DNA from: an uncultured Oscillospiraceae bacterium
GTDB taxonomy: Bacteria > Bacillota > Clostridia > Oscillospirales > Oscillospiraceae
Length of the DNA stretch: 8,907 bases
Assembly (NCBI GenBank): GCA_944385645.1
Contig: CALWYA010000056.1
Location: 1-8,907 of the forward strand
Reading direction: 5' to 3'
This document shows, piece by piece, positions 1-6,836 of the stretch. Below the pieces are notes generated by a model, which had not been told where the DNA came from, searched no databases, and was given only the letters and a program-made list of their open reading frames with translations. Made by a program: the position numbers and the translations under genes. Positions within the stretch are counted from its first letter, which is position 1. Every line of letters starts with the position of its first letter.

Positions 1-1298
1 TAGGCCACGTCAAACAGGCCCTGGTGGGTCTCTCCGTCCTCTCCCACCAGACCGGCCCGGTCCACCCCCAGCACCACATGCAGACCCTGGAGGGCCACGT
101 CGTGGAGGAGCATGTCATAGGACCGCTGGAGAAAGGTGGAGTACACGGCGAAGACAGGGACCGCTCCCTCCTTGGCCATGCCGGCCGCCATGGAGACGGC
201 GCAGCCCTCGGCGATGCCCACGTCAAAAAAGCGGTCGGGGAATCGCCGGGCAAACTCCTCCAGCCCCGTCCCCCCGGTCATGGCGGCGGTGATGGCGCAC
301 ACCCGCCCGTCCGCCTGGGCCAGCTGGACCATATCCGCCCCGAAGCGGGCGGAGAAATTCTCTCCGCCGGCGGAGAGGGGCTCCCCGGTAATGGGCTGGA
401 AGGGGCCCACCCCGTGAAAGGCGTCCGGGTTCTCCTCCGCCGGGAGGAAGCCTTTTCCCTTTACAGTCTTGACATGGAGCAGGACCGGCTCATTCAGCTG
501 CCGGGCATACCGCAGGATGCTGGTCAGGTCGGCCAGGTTGTGGCCGTCCACCGGGCCCAGATAGCGGAAGCCCATATTCTCGAACATACTGCAGGGCAGC
601 AGGCTCTGCTTCAGGCCCTGCTTCACCTGATGGAGCACTCGATAGACAGCCCGGCCGGGCCGGGTGGCCCCCATCACCTTCTGATACCGCTTCTTGAAGG
701 CCAGGTACTGGGGCCGCAGCCGCTGGCGGGCCAGATGCTGGGCCACGCCGCCCACGTTGGAGGTGATGGACATGCCGTTGTCGTTGAGGATGACCAGCAG
801 CTGCTGTCCGCAGCTGCCGGCGGCGGACAGGCCCTCATAGGCCAGCCCGCCGGTCAGGGCGCCGTCTCCGATGAGGGCCAGCACCTTATAGTCCGCCCCC
901 GTCACCTGCCGGGCCCGGGCCATGCCCAGGGCCACCGACACCGAGTTGGAGGCGTGGCCGGCGATGAAGGCGTCGTGGACGCTCTCCCCCGGCTTTGGAA
1001 AGCCGGCGATCCCGCCGAACTTCCGCAGGGAGGTCATCTCCTCCCGGCGGCCGGTGAGCATCTTGTGGATGTAGCACTGGTGGCCCACGTCGAACACCAG
1101 CCGGTCCGTCCGGGTGTCGAACACCCGGTGGATGGCCACCGTCAGCTCCACCGCGCCCAGATTGGAGGCCAGATGGCCCCCGGTCCGGGCCACGCCGGCC
1201 ACCAGCTCCCGTCGCAGCTTGGCGCACAGGGCGATCCCCTCCTGGTCGCCCAGCTCCTCCAGCAGGGGGTGAACTTGTGTTTTTTCTCTCGTCGTCAA
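1..1298 (-). CDS. dxs: 1-deoxy-D-xylulose-5-phosphate synthase, N-terminal ~432 residues (partial)
   Basis: Dxs is a cytoplasmic thiamine-diphosphate enzyme that condenses pyruvate with glyceraldehyde-3-phosphate to DXP, the first step of the MEP isoprenoid pathway. The sequence shows GHLASNLG (residues 41-48), DVGHQCYIHK (70-79), the ThDP/Mg motif GDGALTGG (144-151) running to LNDNGMSI (171-178), DVGIAEGC around the catalytic Glu364, and DRAGLVGEDG..HQGLFDVA at the left edge, where the frame leaves the window. The family is about 620 residues, so roughly 190 C-terminal residues are missing. No in-frame ATG is available. I chose the TTG at 1296-1298 because GAGGG lies 8 bases upstream and the frame then reads MTTREKTQVHPLLEELG. 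It follows the PAP2-like gene by 23 bases and is the last visible gene of the operon. Several motif residues differ from textbook Dxs (see findings), but the identity is firm. Confidence 0.95.
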   Translation of the reverse strand, partial: MTTREKTQVHPLLEELGDQEGIALCAKLRRELVAGVARTGGHLASNLGAVELTVAIHRVFDTRTDRLVFDVGHQCYIHKMLTGRREEMTSLRKFGGIAGFPKPGESVHDAFIAGHASNSVSVALGMARARQVTGADYKVLALIGDGALTGGLAYEGLSAAGSCGQQLLVILNDNGMSITSNVGGVAQHLARQRLRPQYLAFKKRYQKVMGATRPGRAVYRVLHQVKQGLKQSLLPCSMFENMGFRYLGPVDGHNLADLTSILRYARQLNEPVLLHVKTVKGKGFLPAEENPDAFHGVGPFQPITGEPLSAGGENFSARFGADMVQLAQADGRVCAITAAMTGGTGLEEFARRFPDRFFDVGIAEGCAVSMAAGMAKEGAVPVFAVYSTFLQRSYDMLLHDVALQGLHVVLGVDRAGLVGEDGETHQGLFDVA

Positions 1299-1306
1299 GG
1301 TGTGAT

Positions 1307-1311
1307 CCCTC
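1307..1311 (-). promoter_or_regulatory. Ribosome binding site that fixes the TTG start of dxs
   Basis: On the minus strand GAGGG stands 8 bases before the TTG at 1298. No ATG or GTG in this frame lies nearby upstream, so this site decides the start. It sits in the 23-base gap after the preceding gene's stop codon. Confidence 0.65.
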
Positions 1312-1321
1312 GCAAATCTTG

Positions 1322-1783
1322 TCAGCCAGTCAGAAGAACCGGCCCGATCAACCCGATGGCCGTCCCCAGCAGGGCGCCCATGAGTACCTGGGGCAGGGTG
1401 TGGCCCAGGTGCTCGTTCAGCCGCTTCTTCTCCCGGAACTCCTGGGGCAGGTCCTCCCAGTGGTCCACCAAATAGTTGAGCAGCTTGGCCTGCTCCCCCG
1501 CCGCCCGGCGCACGTTGCAGGCGTCGTACATGACCACCAGGGCCACCACGGCCGACAGAGAGAACAGGGGGTCCCGCCAGCCGCAGATCTGCCCGATGGA
1601 GGCGGTGGCGGCGCAGATGAAGGCCGAGTGGGAGCTGGGCATGTCGCCGCTGCCCAATACCCGGCGCAGCGCCAGCCCCTGTCCCCGGATCAGGTTGATC
1701 AGCGTCTTGATGAGCTGGGCCGCGAACCAGGCCAGCACGGCCAGATCCAGCGGCAAATTGCCGGTGAGAAATCCGTTTTGCAT
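1322..1783 (-). CDS. Divergent PAP2 family membrane protein (YuiD-like, DUF212)
   Basis: This 153-residue integral membrane protein belongs to the divergent PAP2 family (Pfam DUF212, represented by B. subtilis YuiD). The sequence shows a hydrophobic N-terminal segment (about 12-32), the phosphatase-like signature GDMPSSHSAF with His52, a second hydrophobic stretch around 75-86 ending in MYDACNVRRAAGEQA, then LGHTLPQV with His128 and a final hydrophobic segment. These are the conserved blocks of the family, and the length is normal. The start has a strong AGGAGGGG just upstream. It lies between ispA (43-base gap) and dxs (23-base gap). That placement suggests, by inference only, a role with an isoprenoid phosphate such as undecaprenyl phosphate; the substrate is not proven for the family. 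Confidence 0.9.
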   Translation of the reverse strand: MQNGFLTGNLPLDLAVLAWFAAQLIKTLINLIRGQGLALRRVLGSGDMPSSHSAFICAATASIGQICGWRDPLFSLSAVVALVVMYDACNVRRAAGEQAKLLNYLVDHWEDLPQEFREKKRLNEHLGHTLPQVLMGALLGTAIGLIGPVLLTG

Positions 1784-1826
1784 CCCGCCCCTCCTCTCTG
1801 CCGGTGGGTGTCTGCCCTCTGTCTCG

Positions 1827-2705
1827 TTACTTGTTCCGCCGGGCCAGGCTCTCGGCCAGCCAGATGTGGAACTCCGGGGCCCCGAAGCCGTCCAGGGCGG
1901 CCACCGCCCGGGCGGTCAGCTCGTCCACCAGCCGCTGGCAGCCCTCCAGCCCCAGGGCGGTGACAAAGGTGGACTTCTCGTTGGTCTGGTCGGAGCCCAC
2001 CGGCTTGCCCAGCTCCTGGTCGGAGCTGATCACGTCCAGCATGTCGTCCCGCACCTGGAAGGCCCGGCCCAGGGCCTGGGCGTAGGTCTTGATTTTCTCC
2101 CGCTGGGCCCCGCTCCCCCCGGCGGCGATGCAGCCCAGCTGGGCGGCCGCCGAGATGAGGGCTCCGGTCTTCAGGCTCTGGAGCTGCTCCAGCTCCGGGC
2201 GGGACATGCCCCGGCCCTCGCCGGCCATATCCAGGGCCTGTCCCCCCACCATGCCGGCGGGGCCGGCGCACCGGGACAGACAGGCCACCGCCTCCACCAC
2301 CCGGTCGGCGGGCAGTTTGGCCCGGGTGAGCTGTTCAAAGGCGGCGGTAAGCAGGCCGTCCCCCGCCAGGATGGCGGTGGCCTCCCCATAGACCACGTGG
2401 TTGGTGGGGCGGCCCCGGCGCAGCGCGTCGTCGTCCATGGCGGGCAGGTCGTCGTGGATCAGGGAGTAGGTGTGGATCATCTCCACCCCGCAGGCAAAGG
2501 GCAGGGCCAACTCCGGCTCCCCGCCGCACAGGCGGCAGGTCTCCAGGGTGAGCACCGGCCGGATGCGCTTGCCCCCCGCCAGCAGGGAGTACTCCATGGC
2601 CTCCTGGAGGTCGGCGTACCGCTCCTCCACCCGGAACACCCCCGCCAGGGCCTCTTCAATCATGGCCTGGTCTTGGGCCAGCTGTTGTGTAAAGTCTTTT
2701 TCCAT
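1827..2705 (-). CDS. ispA: Farnesyl diphosphate synthase (polyprenyl synthetase family)
   Basis: A cytoplasmic trans-prenyltransferase of 292 residues that adds isopentenyl diphosphate to allylic primers, most likely ending at farnesyl diphosphate. Visible motifs are GGKRIRP (44-50), the first aspartate-rich motif DDLPAMD (85-91) with the two-residue insertion of bacterial FPP synthases, RRGRPTNH (96-103), AILAGDGLL (111-119), GGQALDM (154-160), KTGALI (179-184) and the second aspartate-rich motif DDMLD (220-224). Tyr80 and Ser81 precede the first motif as in E. coli IspA, which supports a C15 rather than longer product. The ATG lies 4 bases after the xseB stop (TAG at 2712-2710), with a G-rich ribosome site inside the end of xseB, so translation is probably coupled. 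Length and motifs are complete. Confidence 0.95.
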   Translation of the reverse strand: MEKDFTQQLAQDQAMIEEALAGVFRVEERYADLQEAMEYSLLAGGKRIRPVLTLETCRLCGGEPELALPFACGVEMIHTYSLIHDDLPAMDDDALRRGRPTNHVVYGEATAILAGDGLLTAAFEQLTRAKLPADRVVEAVACLSRCAGPAGMVGGQALDMAGEGRGMSRPELEQLQSLKTGALISAAAQLGCIAAGGSGAQREKIKTYAQALGRAFQVRDDMLDVISSDQELGKPVGSDQTNEKSTFVTALGLEGCQRLVDELTARAVAALDGFGAPEFHIWLAESLARRNK

Positions 2706-2709
2706 GTCA

Positions 2710-2940
2710 CTATTCCCCCTGGAAATCGGTCTCGTGCTCCTGTCCGTCCTGGTCCACAGTGAGCAGGGTGACCTTCTGTTCCGCCTGATCCAGCTTGGCG
2801 GTACACTCCCGCAGGAGCTTGGCCCCCTCCTCAAAGAGGGCCATGGCCTGCTCCAGGGGGGCGTCCCCCTTCTCCAGCAGGTCCACGATCTCCTCCAGCC
2901 GGGACATGGACTGTTCAAATGTCAGCTTCTTCGCGGCCAT
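2710..2940 (-). CDS. xseB: Exodeoxyribonuclease VII small subunit
   Basis: A 76-residue, highly charged helical protein that binds XseA to form exonuclease VII, which degrades single-stranded DNA in both directions. The sequence has the family core: LTFEQSMSRLEEIVDLLEKG, PLEQAMALFEEG and the following heptad-like stretch through LDQAEQKV, a short helix-turn-helix or coiled-coil pattern. An in-frame TTG at 2964 would add eight residues and overlap the xseA stop. The ATG at 2940 is preferred because AAGGAG stands 9 bases before it and the protein then begins MAAKKLTFEQS, as in homologues. It follows the xseA stop by 20 bases and is followed by ispA after 4 bases. Confidence 0.93.
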   Translation of the reverse strand: MAAKKLTFEQSMSRLEEIVDLLEKGDAPLEQAMALFEEGAKLLRECTAKLDQAEQKVTLLTVDQDGQEHETDFQGE

Positions 2941-2949
2941 GGGACCACG

Positions 2950-2955
2950 CTCCTT
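2950..2955 (-). promoter_or_regulatory. Ribosome binding site of xseB
   Basis: AAGGAG on the minus strand lies 9 bases before the ATG at 2940 and just after the xseA stop. It favours this ATG over the upstream TTG, which would fall before the site. Confidence 0.6.
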
Positions 2956-2960
2956 TTCCT

Positions 2961-4172
2961 TCAAGTAGTCCGGCTGACCCGCACCAGGCAGTCCAGCTCA
3001 CCGTCCGAGACCCGCAGGCGAAATTCCTCCCCCGGTGCCGTATCCCGGACCGAGGAGATCACTTTGCCGTCCGCCCTCCGGGCGATGGCATAGCCCCGGC
3101 CCAGCACCTTCAAGGGGCTCATGGCGTCCAGGGCGGCGGCCAGAGAGGACAGCCGCTCCCGCCGGCCTCCGGTGAGCCGCTCCATGGCCCGGACCAGGCG
3201 GCCGCTCTGATAGTCCAGCAGCAGCCGCTTGTCCTTGAAATAGGAGGCGGGCTCAGTCATGGCCCGGCTGGAGGCCAGGCGATCCAAAGCCCGCCGCTCC
3301 CGGTCCAGTCTGCCCCGGACGGCGGCAGCCAGCCGGTCCCCATCCGCCTCCAGGGCGGCGCGGACCTCCCGCCGGTCGGGCACCGCCAGCTCGGCGGCGT
3401 TGGAGGGGGTGGCCGCCCGCAGGTCGGCCACAAAATCGGCGATGGTCACGTCGGGCTCGTGGCCCACAGCGGAGATCACCGGGATGTCCGCCTCGGCGAT
3501 GGCCCGGGCCACGATCTCCTCGTTGAAGGCCCACAGGTCCTCCATGGAGCCGCCCCCCCGGCCGGTGATGATCAGGTCGGCCGTCCGATGGGCGCAGGCC
3601 CAGCGGATGGCGGCGGCGATCTCCCGAGCCGCCCCCTCCCCCTGGACCCGGACGGGGAGGATCTTTACCCTCGCCATGGGCCAGCGGGCCCGCAGGATGC
3701 GCAGCAGATCCCGCACCGCCGCCCCCGCTGGGGAGGTGATCAGGGCGATGGTGTCGGGGAACCGGGGGATGGGCCGCTTCCGCTCCGGGGAAAACAGGCC
3801 CTCCCGGTATAATTTCTCTTTCAGCTGTTCAAAGGCCAGGTGCAGGTCTCCCACCCCCTCGGGGATGAGGCGGGAACAGTACAGCTGATACTGCCCGTCC
3901 CGGGGAAAGACGGTGATCCGCCCGGCGGCCACCACCTGCATCCCGTTCTGGGGCCGAAAGCGCAGGGAGACGGCGTCCCCCCGGAACATGACGCACCGCA
4001 GGCTCCCCTCCCCGTCCTTCAGGGAGAAGTAGTGGTGGCCGGAGGGGTACATCTTGTAGTTGGACAGCTCCCCCCGCACCAGCAGGCCGGACAGCAGCCG
4101 GTCCCGGTCCATGAAGCCCTTGATATACTGGTTCACCTGGGAGGGGGTGAACAGCTGGACGTCCTCTCTCAT
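2961..4172 (-). CDS. xseA: Exodeoxyribonuclease VII large subunit
   Basis: The catalytic subunit of exonuclease VII, 403 residues, close to the usual family length. The N-terminal OB-fold domain (about 5-105) shows VRGELSNYK (32-40) and GHHYFSLKD (45-53). The catalytic domain shows ITSPAGAAVRD (145-155), the glycine-rich GRGGGSMEDLWAFNEE (204-219), ISAVGHEPDVTIADFVADLRAATPS (233-257, including the conserved SAVGHE), followed by a long charged helical region (about 260-370) expected to bind small subunits. The frame is open further upstream, but the ATG at 4172 is chosen: it overlaps the preceding gene's stop as ATGA, has AGGGG 5 bases upstream, and gives the family N-terminus MREDVQLFTPSQVNQYIK. 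The stop is TGA. xseB follows after 20 bases. Confidence 0.96.
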   Translation of the reverse strand: MREDVQLFTPSQVNQYIKGFMDRDRLLSGLLVRGELSNYKMYPSGHHYFSLKDGEGSLRCVMFRGDAVSLRFRPQNGMQVVAAGRITVFPRDGQYQLYCSRLIPEGVGDLHLAFEQLKEKLYREGLFSPERKRPIPRFPDTIALITSPAGAAVRDLLRILRARWPMARVKILPVRVQGEGAAREIAAAIRWACAHRTADLIITGRGGGSMEDLWAFNEEIVARAIAEADIPVISAVGHEPDVTIADFVADLRAATPSNAAELAVPDRREVRAALEADGDRLAAAVRGRLDRERRALDRLASSRAMTEPASYFKDKRLLLDYQSGRLVRAMERLTGGRRERLSSLAAALDAMSPLKVLGRGYAIARRADGKVISSVRDTAPGEEFRLRVSDGELDCLVRVSRTT

Positions 4173-5110
4173 ACCGTCCCCTCCCCCCGGCGCAGGGCCC
4201 GCCAGGTGAGGATGGCCGTCCCCATGGCGTTGTCGGCGGCATACTGGGGCTGGGCAAACAGAGCCCCGCAGCTCTCCCCCAGGGCGGCCCGCAGCCGGGT
4301 GTTGGAGGCCACGCCTCCGGAGCACAGCACCGGCAGGCCGGGATAGCGCCGCTGGGCCTCCCGAGTCACCCGCAGGACGATGTCCGTCACCGTGTCCAGG
4401 GTGAACCGGGCAATGTTGGCGGGCTTCTCCCCCGCCTCCAGGAGCTTCTTCACCTGGTTCTCCATGCCGGACAGGGAGAAGGTCAGGTCGTTCCGCTTCA
4501 CCGGATACGCCAGGTCGACGTCTGCCTGGCCGCTGAGGGCGTCCATGGCCTTGCCGGCGGGGAATGGCAGCCCCAGCAGCACGCCGGTGCGGTCGATGAG
4601 CTGCCCGGCGGAGATGTCGCTGGTCCCCCCGATGGCCCGGGCCCGGACAGAGGCGCCCTCCGGCTCCACATAGAGCAGTTCAGTGGTCCCCCCGGACAGG
4701 TGCCAGGCCAGGAAGGGGGCGTCCAGCAGCTCCAGCCGGCCGGCGGACCAGGCTGCCGCGGCCAGGTGGCCCTGCTGGTGGGAGTGGGCAAAAAAAGGGA
4801 CCCCTAGGGCGCTAGCCAGCCCCTCCCCCTGGGAGGCCCCCGCCAGAAAGCAGGGCATATAGGAGCCCTCCACCGCCCGGGGGCGGGTGCTGGCACCCAC
4901 GGCGGTCAGATCGGTCAGCAGTCCCCGCCCCTCCAGCTCCCGGAAGAGGGCGGGCAGCTGCCGCACATGCTGAAACAGGGCGTCGCTCTGCCGCAGGCCC
5001 AGCTCCCCCGGGCGCACCGACAGCAGACGGCCCACATTGGTCCCCTCCCGGCCGTCAAAGACGGCCAGCGAGGTGGTATAGTTGCTGGTGTCCAGCCCCA
5101 GGACACGCAT
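4169..5110 (-). CDS. Kae1/TsaD-like (peptidase M22 family) paralogue, function unassigned
   Basis: A 313-residue ASKHA-fold protein of the Kae1/TsaD/YgjD family, whose canonical member TsaD transfers the threonylcarbamoyl group to tRNA A37. Seen in order: MRVLGLDTSNYTTS (1-14), HSHQQGH with His111 and His115 in the HxxxH arrangement of the TsaD metal site, LSGGTTELLYVE (138-149), GGTSDISAGQLIDRTGVLLGLPFP (the domain-linking motif), LTFSLSGMENQV, CSGGVASNTRLR and AADNAMG with Asp293. Unlike true TsaD, the N-terminal ETSCDET block reads DTSNYTT, so the Asp-Glu pair is absent, and GLRQSDALFQHVRQLP replaces the usual segment. It is therefore more likely a paralogue often labelled O-sialoglycoprotein endopeptidase than the tRNA enzyme. 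The ATG at 5110 follows the nusB stop by 2 bases; the stop overlaps the xseA start (ATGA). A longer upstream frame is rejected because it overlaps nusB. Confidence 0.85.
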   Translation of the reverse strand: MRVLGLDTSNYTTSLAVFDGREGTNVGRLLSVRPGELGLRQSDALFQHVRQLPALFRELEGRGLLTDLTAVGASTRPRAVEGSYMPCFLAGASQGEGLASALGVPFFAHSHQQGHLAAAAWSAGRLELLDAPFLAWHLSGGTTELLYVEPEGASVRARAIGGTSDISAGQLIDRTGVLLGLPFPAGKAMDALSGQADVDLAYPVKRNDLTFSLSGMENQVKKLLEAGEKPANIARFTLDTVTDIVLRVTREAQRRYPGLPVLCSGGVASNTRLRAALGESCGALFAQPQYAADNAMGTAILTWRALRRGEGTV

Positions 5111-5112
5111 GG

Positions 5113-5619
5113 TCACTCCTCCGCCGGCGGGTCGGCCGGGTCGGCGGCGGGCTTCTCCGGCCTGGGGGACTCGTCCCCGCACTCGGCCCGGACAAAGGAG
5201 CCCAGAATGCCGTTGACGAAGGCCACCACCTCGGGAGATTCGTACTTTCGGGTCAACTCCACCGCCTCATTGATGGCGGCGGCGTTGGGGATGTCAGGCA
5301 TATACAGGATCTCATACATGGCGGTGCGCATGATGGCCGCCGCCATGCGGGGGATGCGGGAGAACGCCCAGCCCACCGAGTAGCGGCTGATGCAGTCGTC
5401 CAGCTCAGGGCCGTGGAAAAACACCCCGCTGACCAGCTTCCGGATGTACTGCTCCTGCTTCTCGTTGGGGTATTGGGCGTAGAGGGGCAGATCCTCCGCC
5501 AGCTCCTGAAATCGCTCGTGGGTCAGCTCGCTGTCCAGCAGCTCCTGGTCGCTCTGGCTGCCGAAGCCCAGGGCGAAAATCAGATGCACCGCGATCTCGC
5601 GGGCGTTGCTTCTTGTCAT
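5113..5619 (-). CDS. nusB: Transcription antitermination factor NusB
   Basis: An all-helical RNA-binding protein that, with NusE (S10), recognises boxA RNA and supports antitermination on rRNA operons. The sequence fits the family from MTRSNAREIAVHLIFALGF through YIRKLVSGVFFHGPELDDCI, FSRIPRMAAAIMRTAMYEIL, the signature IPNAAAINEAVELTRKY, and VVAFVNGILGSFVR. The length of 168 residues exceeds the common ~135-145. The excess includes a Pro/Ala/Glu/Asp-rich tail from about residue 148 that looks disordered. The start has a consensus AGGAGG 8 bases upstream. It is the first gene of the operon, with its own promoter-like sequence, and is followed 2 bases later by the Kae1-like gene. Confidence 0.94.
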   Translation of the reverse strand: MTRSNAREIAVHLIFALGFGSQSDQELLDSELTHERFQELAEDLPLYAQYPNEKQEQYIRKLVSGVFFHGPELDDCISRYSVGWAFSRIPRMAAAIMRTAMYEILYMPDIPNAAAINEAVELTRKYESPEVVAFVNGILGSFVRAECGDESPRPEKPAADPADPPAEE

Positions 5620-5627
5620 GTGGGGTT

Positions 5628-5633
5628 CCTCCT
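5628..5633 (-). promoter_or_regulatory. Consensus Shine-Dalgarno of nusB
   Basis: AGGAGG on the minus strand, 8 bases before the nusB ATG. It is the best ribosome site in the window and supports nusB as the operon's leading gene. Confidence 0.7.
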
Positions 5634-5672
5634 GTCGGAAACGGGCTGTCGGCCCTTCTCTGTCTGTCTGAT

Positions 5673-5701
5673 ATTATATACATGGATATACAAAAAAGAA
5701 A
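5673..5701 (-). promoter_or_regulatory. Probable sigma-A promoter of the nusB-dxs operon
   Basis: A perfect TATAAT lies at 5678-5673 on the minus strand, about 54 bases before the nusB start, within an AT-rich island. The best -35 at 17-base spacing is only TTTCTT (about 5696-5701), so this half is weak. The T-rich stretch could equally be the tail of an upstream terminator. The -10 is convincing; the -35 is not. Confidence 0.5.
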
Positions 5702-5732
5702 GCCCCATTTGAAATTTTTCCAGTTGCGGGGC
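5692..5732 (-). terminator. Possible second, weak terminator upstream of nusB
   Basis: On the minus strand GCCCC (5732-5728) can pair with GGGGC (5706-5702) around a long A/T-rich loop, followed by TTTCTTTTTT. The stem is only 5 bp and the loop about 21 bases, so it would be weak. It could be a backup for the stronger hairpin just before it, or simply the nusB promoter region. Confidence 0.25.
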
Positions 5733-5740
5733 GGCCGGCC

Positions 5741-5786
5741 CGACGAAAAACTGGCGGCCCGCCTGAGGCGGACCGCCAGTTCGTCG
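5741..5786 (-). terminator. Intrinsic terminator of the cell wall hydrolase gene
   Basis: On the minus strand CTGGCGG T CCGCC TCA GGCGG G CCGCCAG forms a 12-bp stem with one mismatch and a 3-base loop, followed at once by TTTTT. It starts about 20 bases after the hydrolase stop. The flanks CGACGAA and TTCGTCG can extend the stem past a 3-base bulge. This is a textbook rho-independent terminator separating the hydrolase from the nusB operon. Confidence 0.85.
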
Positions 5787-5799
5787 CTTGTGCGCAGTA

Positions 5800-6810
5800 T
5801 CAGTAGTAGAAGGTGTGCCCGCCCAGGGTGGCGGCGTACTGCCGGTTCCGGGAGGCCCAGCTGCTGCGGGCGGAGTCAAAGTACAGGGCTCCGTCCGTCT
5901 CAGCCACCTCGCCCCCATCCAGCACCAGCTTGGCGGCGATGACGCACTTCTCGGTGGGGGTGCGGTTGGCCAGGGCGCCGGACTTGTAGGTGCTGAACTG
6001 ATTCTTCTGGGCCAGCACCCCCTCCACCGTGTTGGGGTAGGCGGGGTGGGCCACCCGGTTCATCACCACGTTGCCCACCGCCATCTGTCCCTCCAGGGAC
6101 TGGTTGCCGCTCTCGGCGTAGATGACCCGGGACAGCCAGAACAGGTCGTTCTGATTATAGAAGGCGTCCCCGGGGACGATGCCCCCGGTCCCCCGGGTGA
6201 TCTGGGTCACGCCGGTGGTCCCGTTCCAGGTGAGGGTGGCCCCGAAGGCCTCCGCCAGAGTGGTCAGGGGGACGGTCACCATATTGTTGACCATCCGCAC
6301 CCCCTCGGGGATGTAGAGGTAGCGGCCATTGGCCACCAGATAGAGCTCGCCCACCCGGGCGGTGAGATTCAGCTTGTCGCTGTACACGGTGGCGGTGGTC
6401 CCGTCCCAGTTGATGGTCACGGTGCTGTCCAGCACCTGGGCCATGGGGGCCAGGGCCACATAGGTGACGCCGTTTTCCACGAACCGGCCCACTGTGGCCG
6501 GAGCAGCCGCTCCGTCCACCAGGAGCAGCGGCTCCACTGCCGCCGCCTCCTGAGGCTCCTCCTCGGGCTCCTCCTGGATCTGGGGCTCCTCCTCCACCTC
6601 TATGGGCCGGAGTCCCCAGGGCACCTCATTTTCCTCTTCAGCCTCTTCTTCTATGGAGACCTGTGCTTCAGTCTCAAGCGCCGACTCATTCAGAGCGGCG
6701 CTCTCCTCCTCTGCCAGCAGGGCGTCAGACTGCTGCGGCGCGGCGGACGCGCCCATCAGGAGGAGCAAGGCAAGTACGCACAGCGGCAGGGATACAAGCT
6801 TGCGTATCAT
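5800..6810 (-). CDS. Secreted SleB-like cell wall hydrolase with copper-amine-oxidase-type N domain
   Basis: A 336-residue exported protein. Residues 1-24 are a signal peptide (MIRK, hydrophobic core to about 19, small residues ASAA before Pro25). Residues 30-93 are a glutamate-rich linker with repeated EEEP-type blocks, probably disordered. Residues 95-212 resemble the copper-amine-oxidase N-terminal domain used by Firmicutes as an extracellular module: LLVDG, GVTYVALAPMAQVL, then the ANGRYLYIPEGVRMVNNMVT.PLTTLAEAFGATLTW pattern. Residues 221-336 form a Hydrolase_2/SleB domain, LSRVIYAESGNQSLEGQMAVGNVVMNR, with Glu233 as the likely catalytic acid and a C-terminal GHTFYY. SleB-family enzymes cleave peptidoglycan and several act in spore cortex lysis; a spore role here is only possible. 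The start has AAGGGAG 9 bases upstream. It is a single-gene unit with its own promoter and terminator. Confidence 0.9.
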   Translation of the reverse strand: MIRKLVSLPLCVLALLLLMGASAAPQQSDALLAEEESAALNESALETEAQVSIEEEAEEENEVPWGLRPIEVEEEPQIQEEPEEEPQEAAAVEPLLLVDGAAAPATVGRFVENGVTYVALAPMAQVLDSTVTINWDGTTATVYSDKLNLTARVGELYLVANGRYLYIPEGVRMVNNMVTVPLTTLAEAFGATLTWNGTTGVTQITRGTGGIVPGDAFYNQNDLFWLSRVIYAESGNQSLEGQMAVGNVVMNRVAHPAYPNTVEGVLAQKNQFSTYKSGALANRTPTEKCVIAAKLVLDGGEVAETDGALYFDSARSSWASRNRQYAATLGGHTFYY

Positions 6811-6836
6811 TTGTCTTCACTCCCTTGGATACAAAT

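Noticed and set aside
24..1475. Long plus-strand open frame (483 codons) and similar ones at 1476-2762, 2919-3812, 5788-6849 and 7220-8143
   Set aside because: They lie antisense to clearly identified genes. Their translations are His/Gly/Pro/Gln-rich with no recognisable domains, the usual shadow of GC-rich third positions.
2961..4325. Longer xseA start at 4325 and longer Kae1-like start at 5182
   Set aside because: Both extensions run inside the preceding gene and lack family similarity. The internal ATGs at 4172 and 5110 have ribosome sites and tight overlap with the upstream stops.
4169..5110. Naming the Kae1-like gene tsaD
   Set aside because: The N-terminal ETSCDET block is replaced by DTSNYTT, so canonical tRNA threonylcarbamoyl transferase activity is not supported by sequence alone.
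5671..5693. Palindrome-like TATATCCATGTATATA near the nusB -10
   Set aside because: It is an imperfect AT-rich near-repeat fully explained by the promoter's composition.
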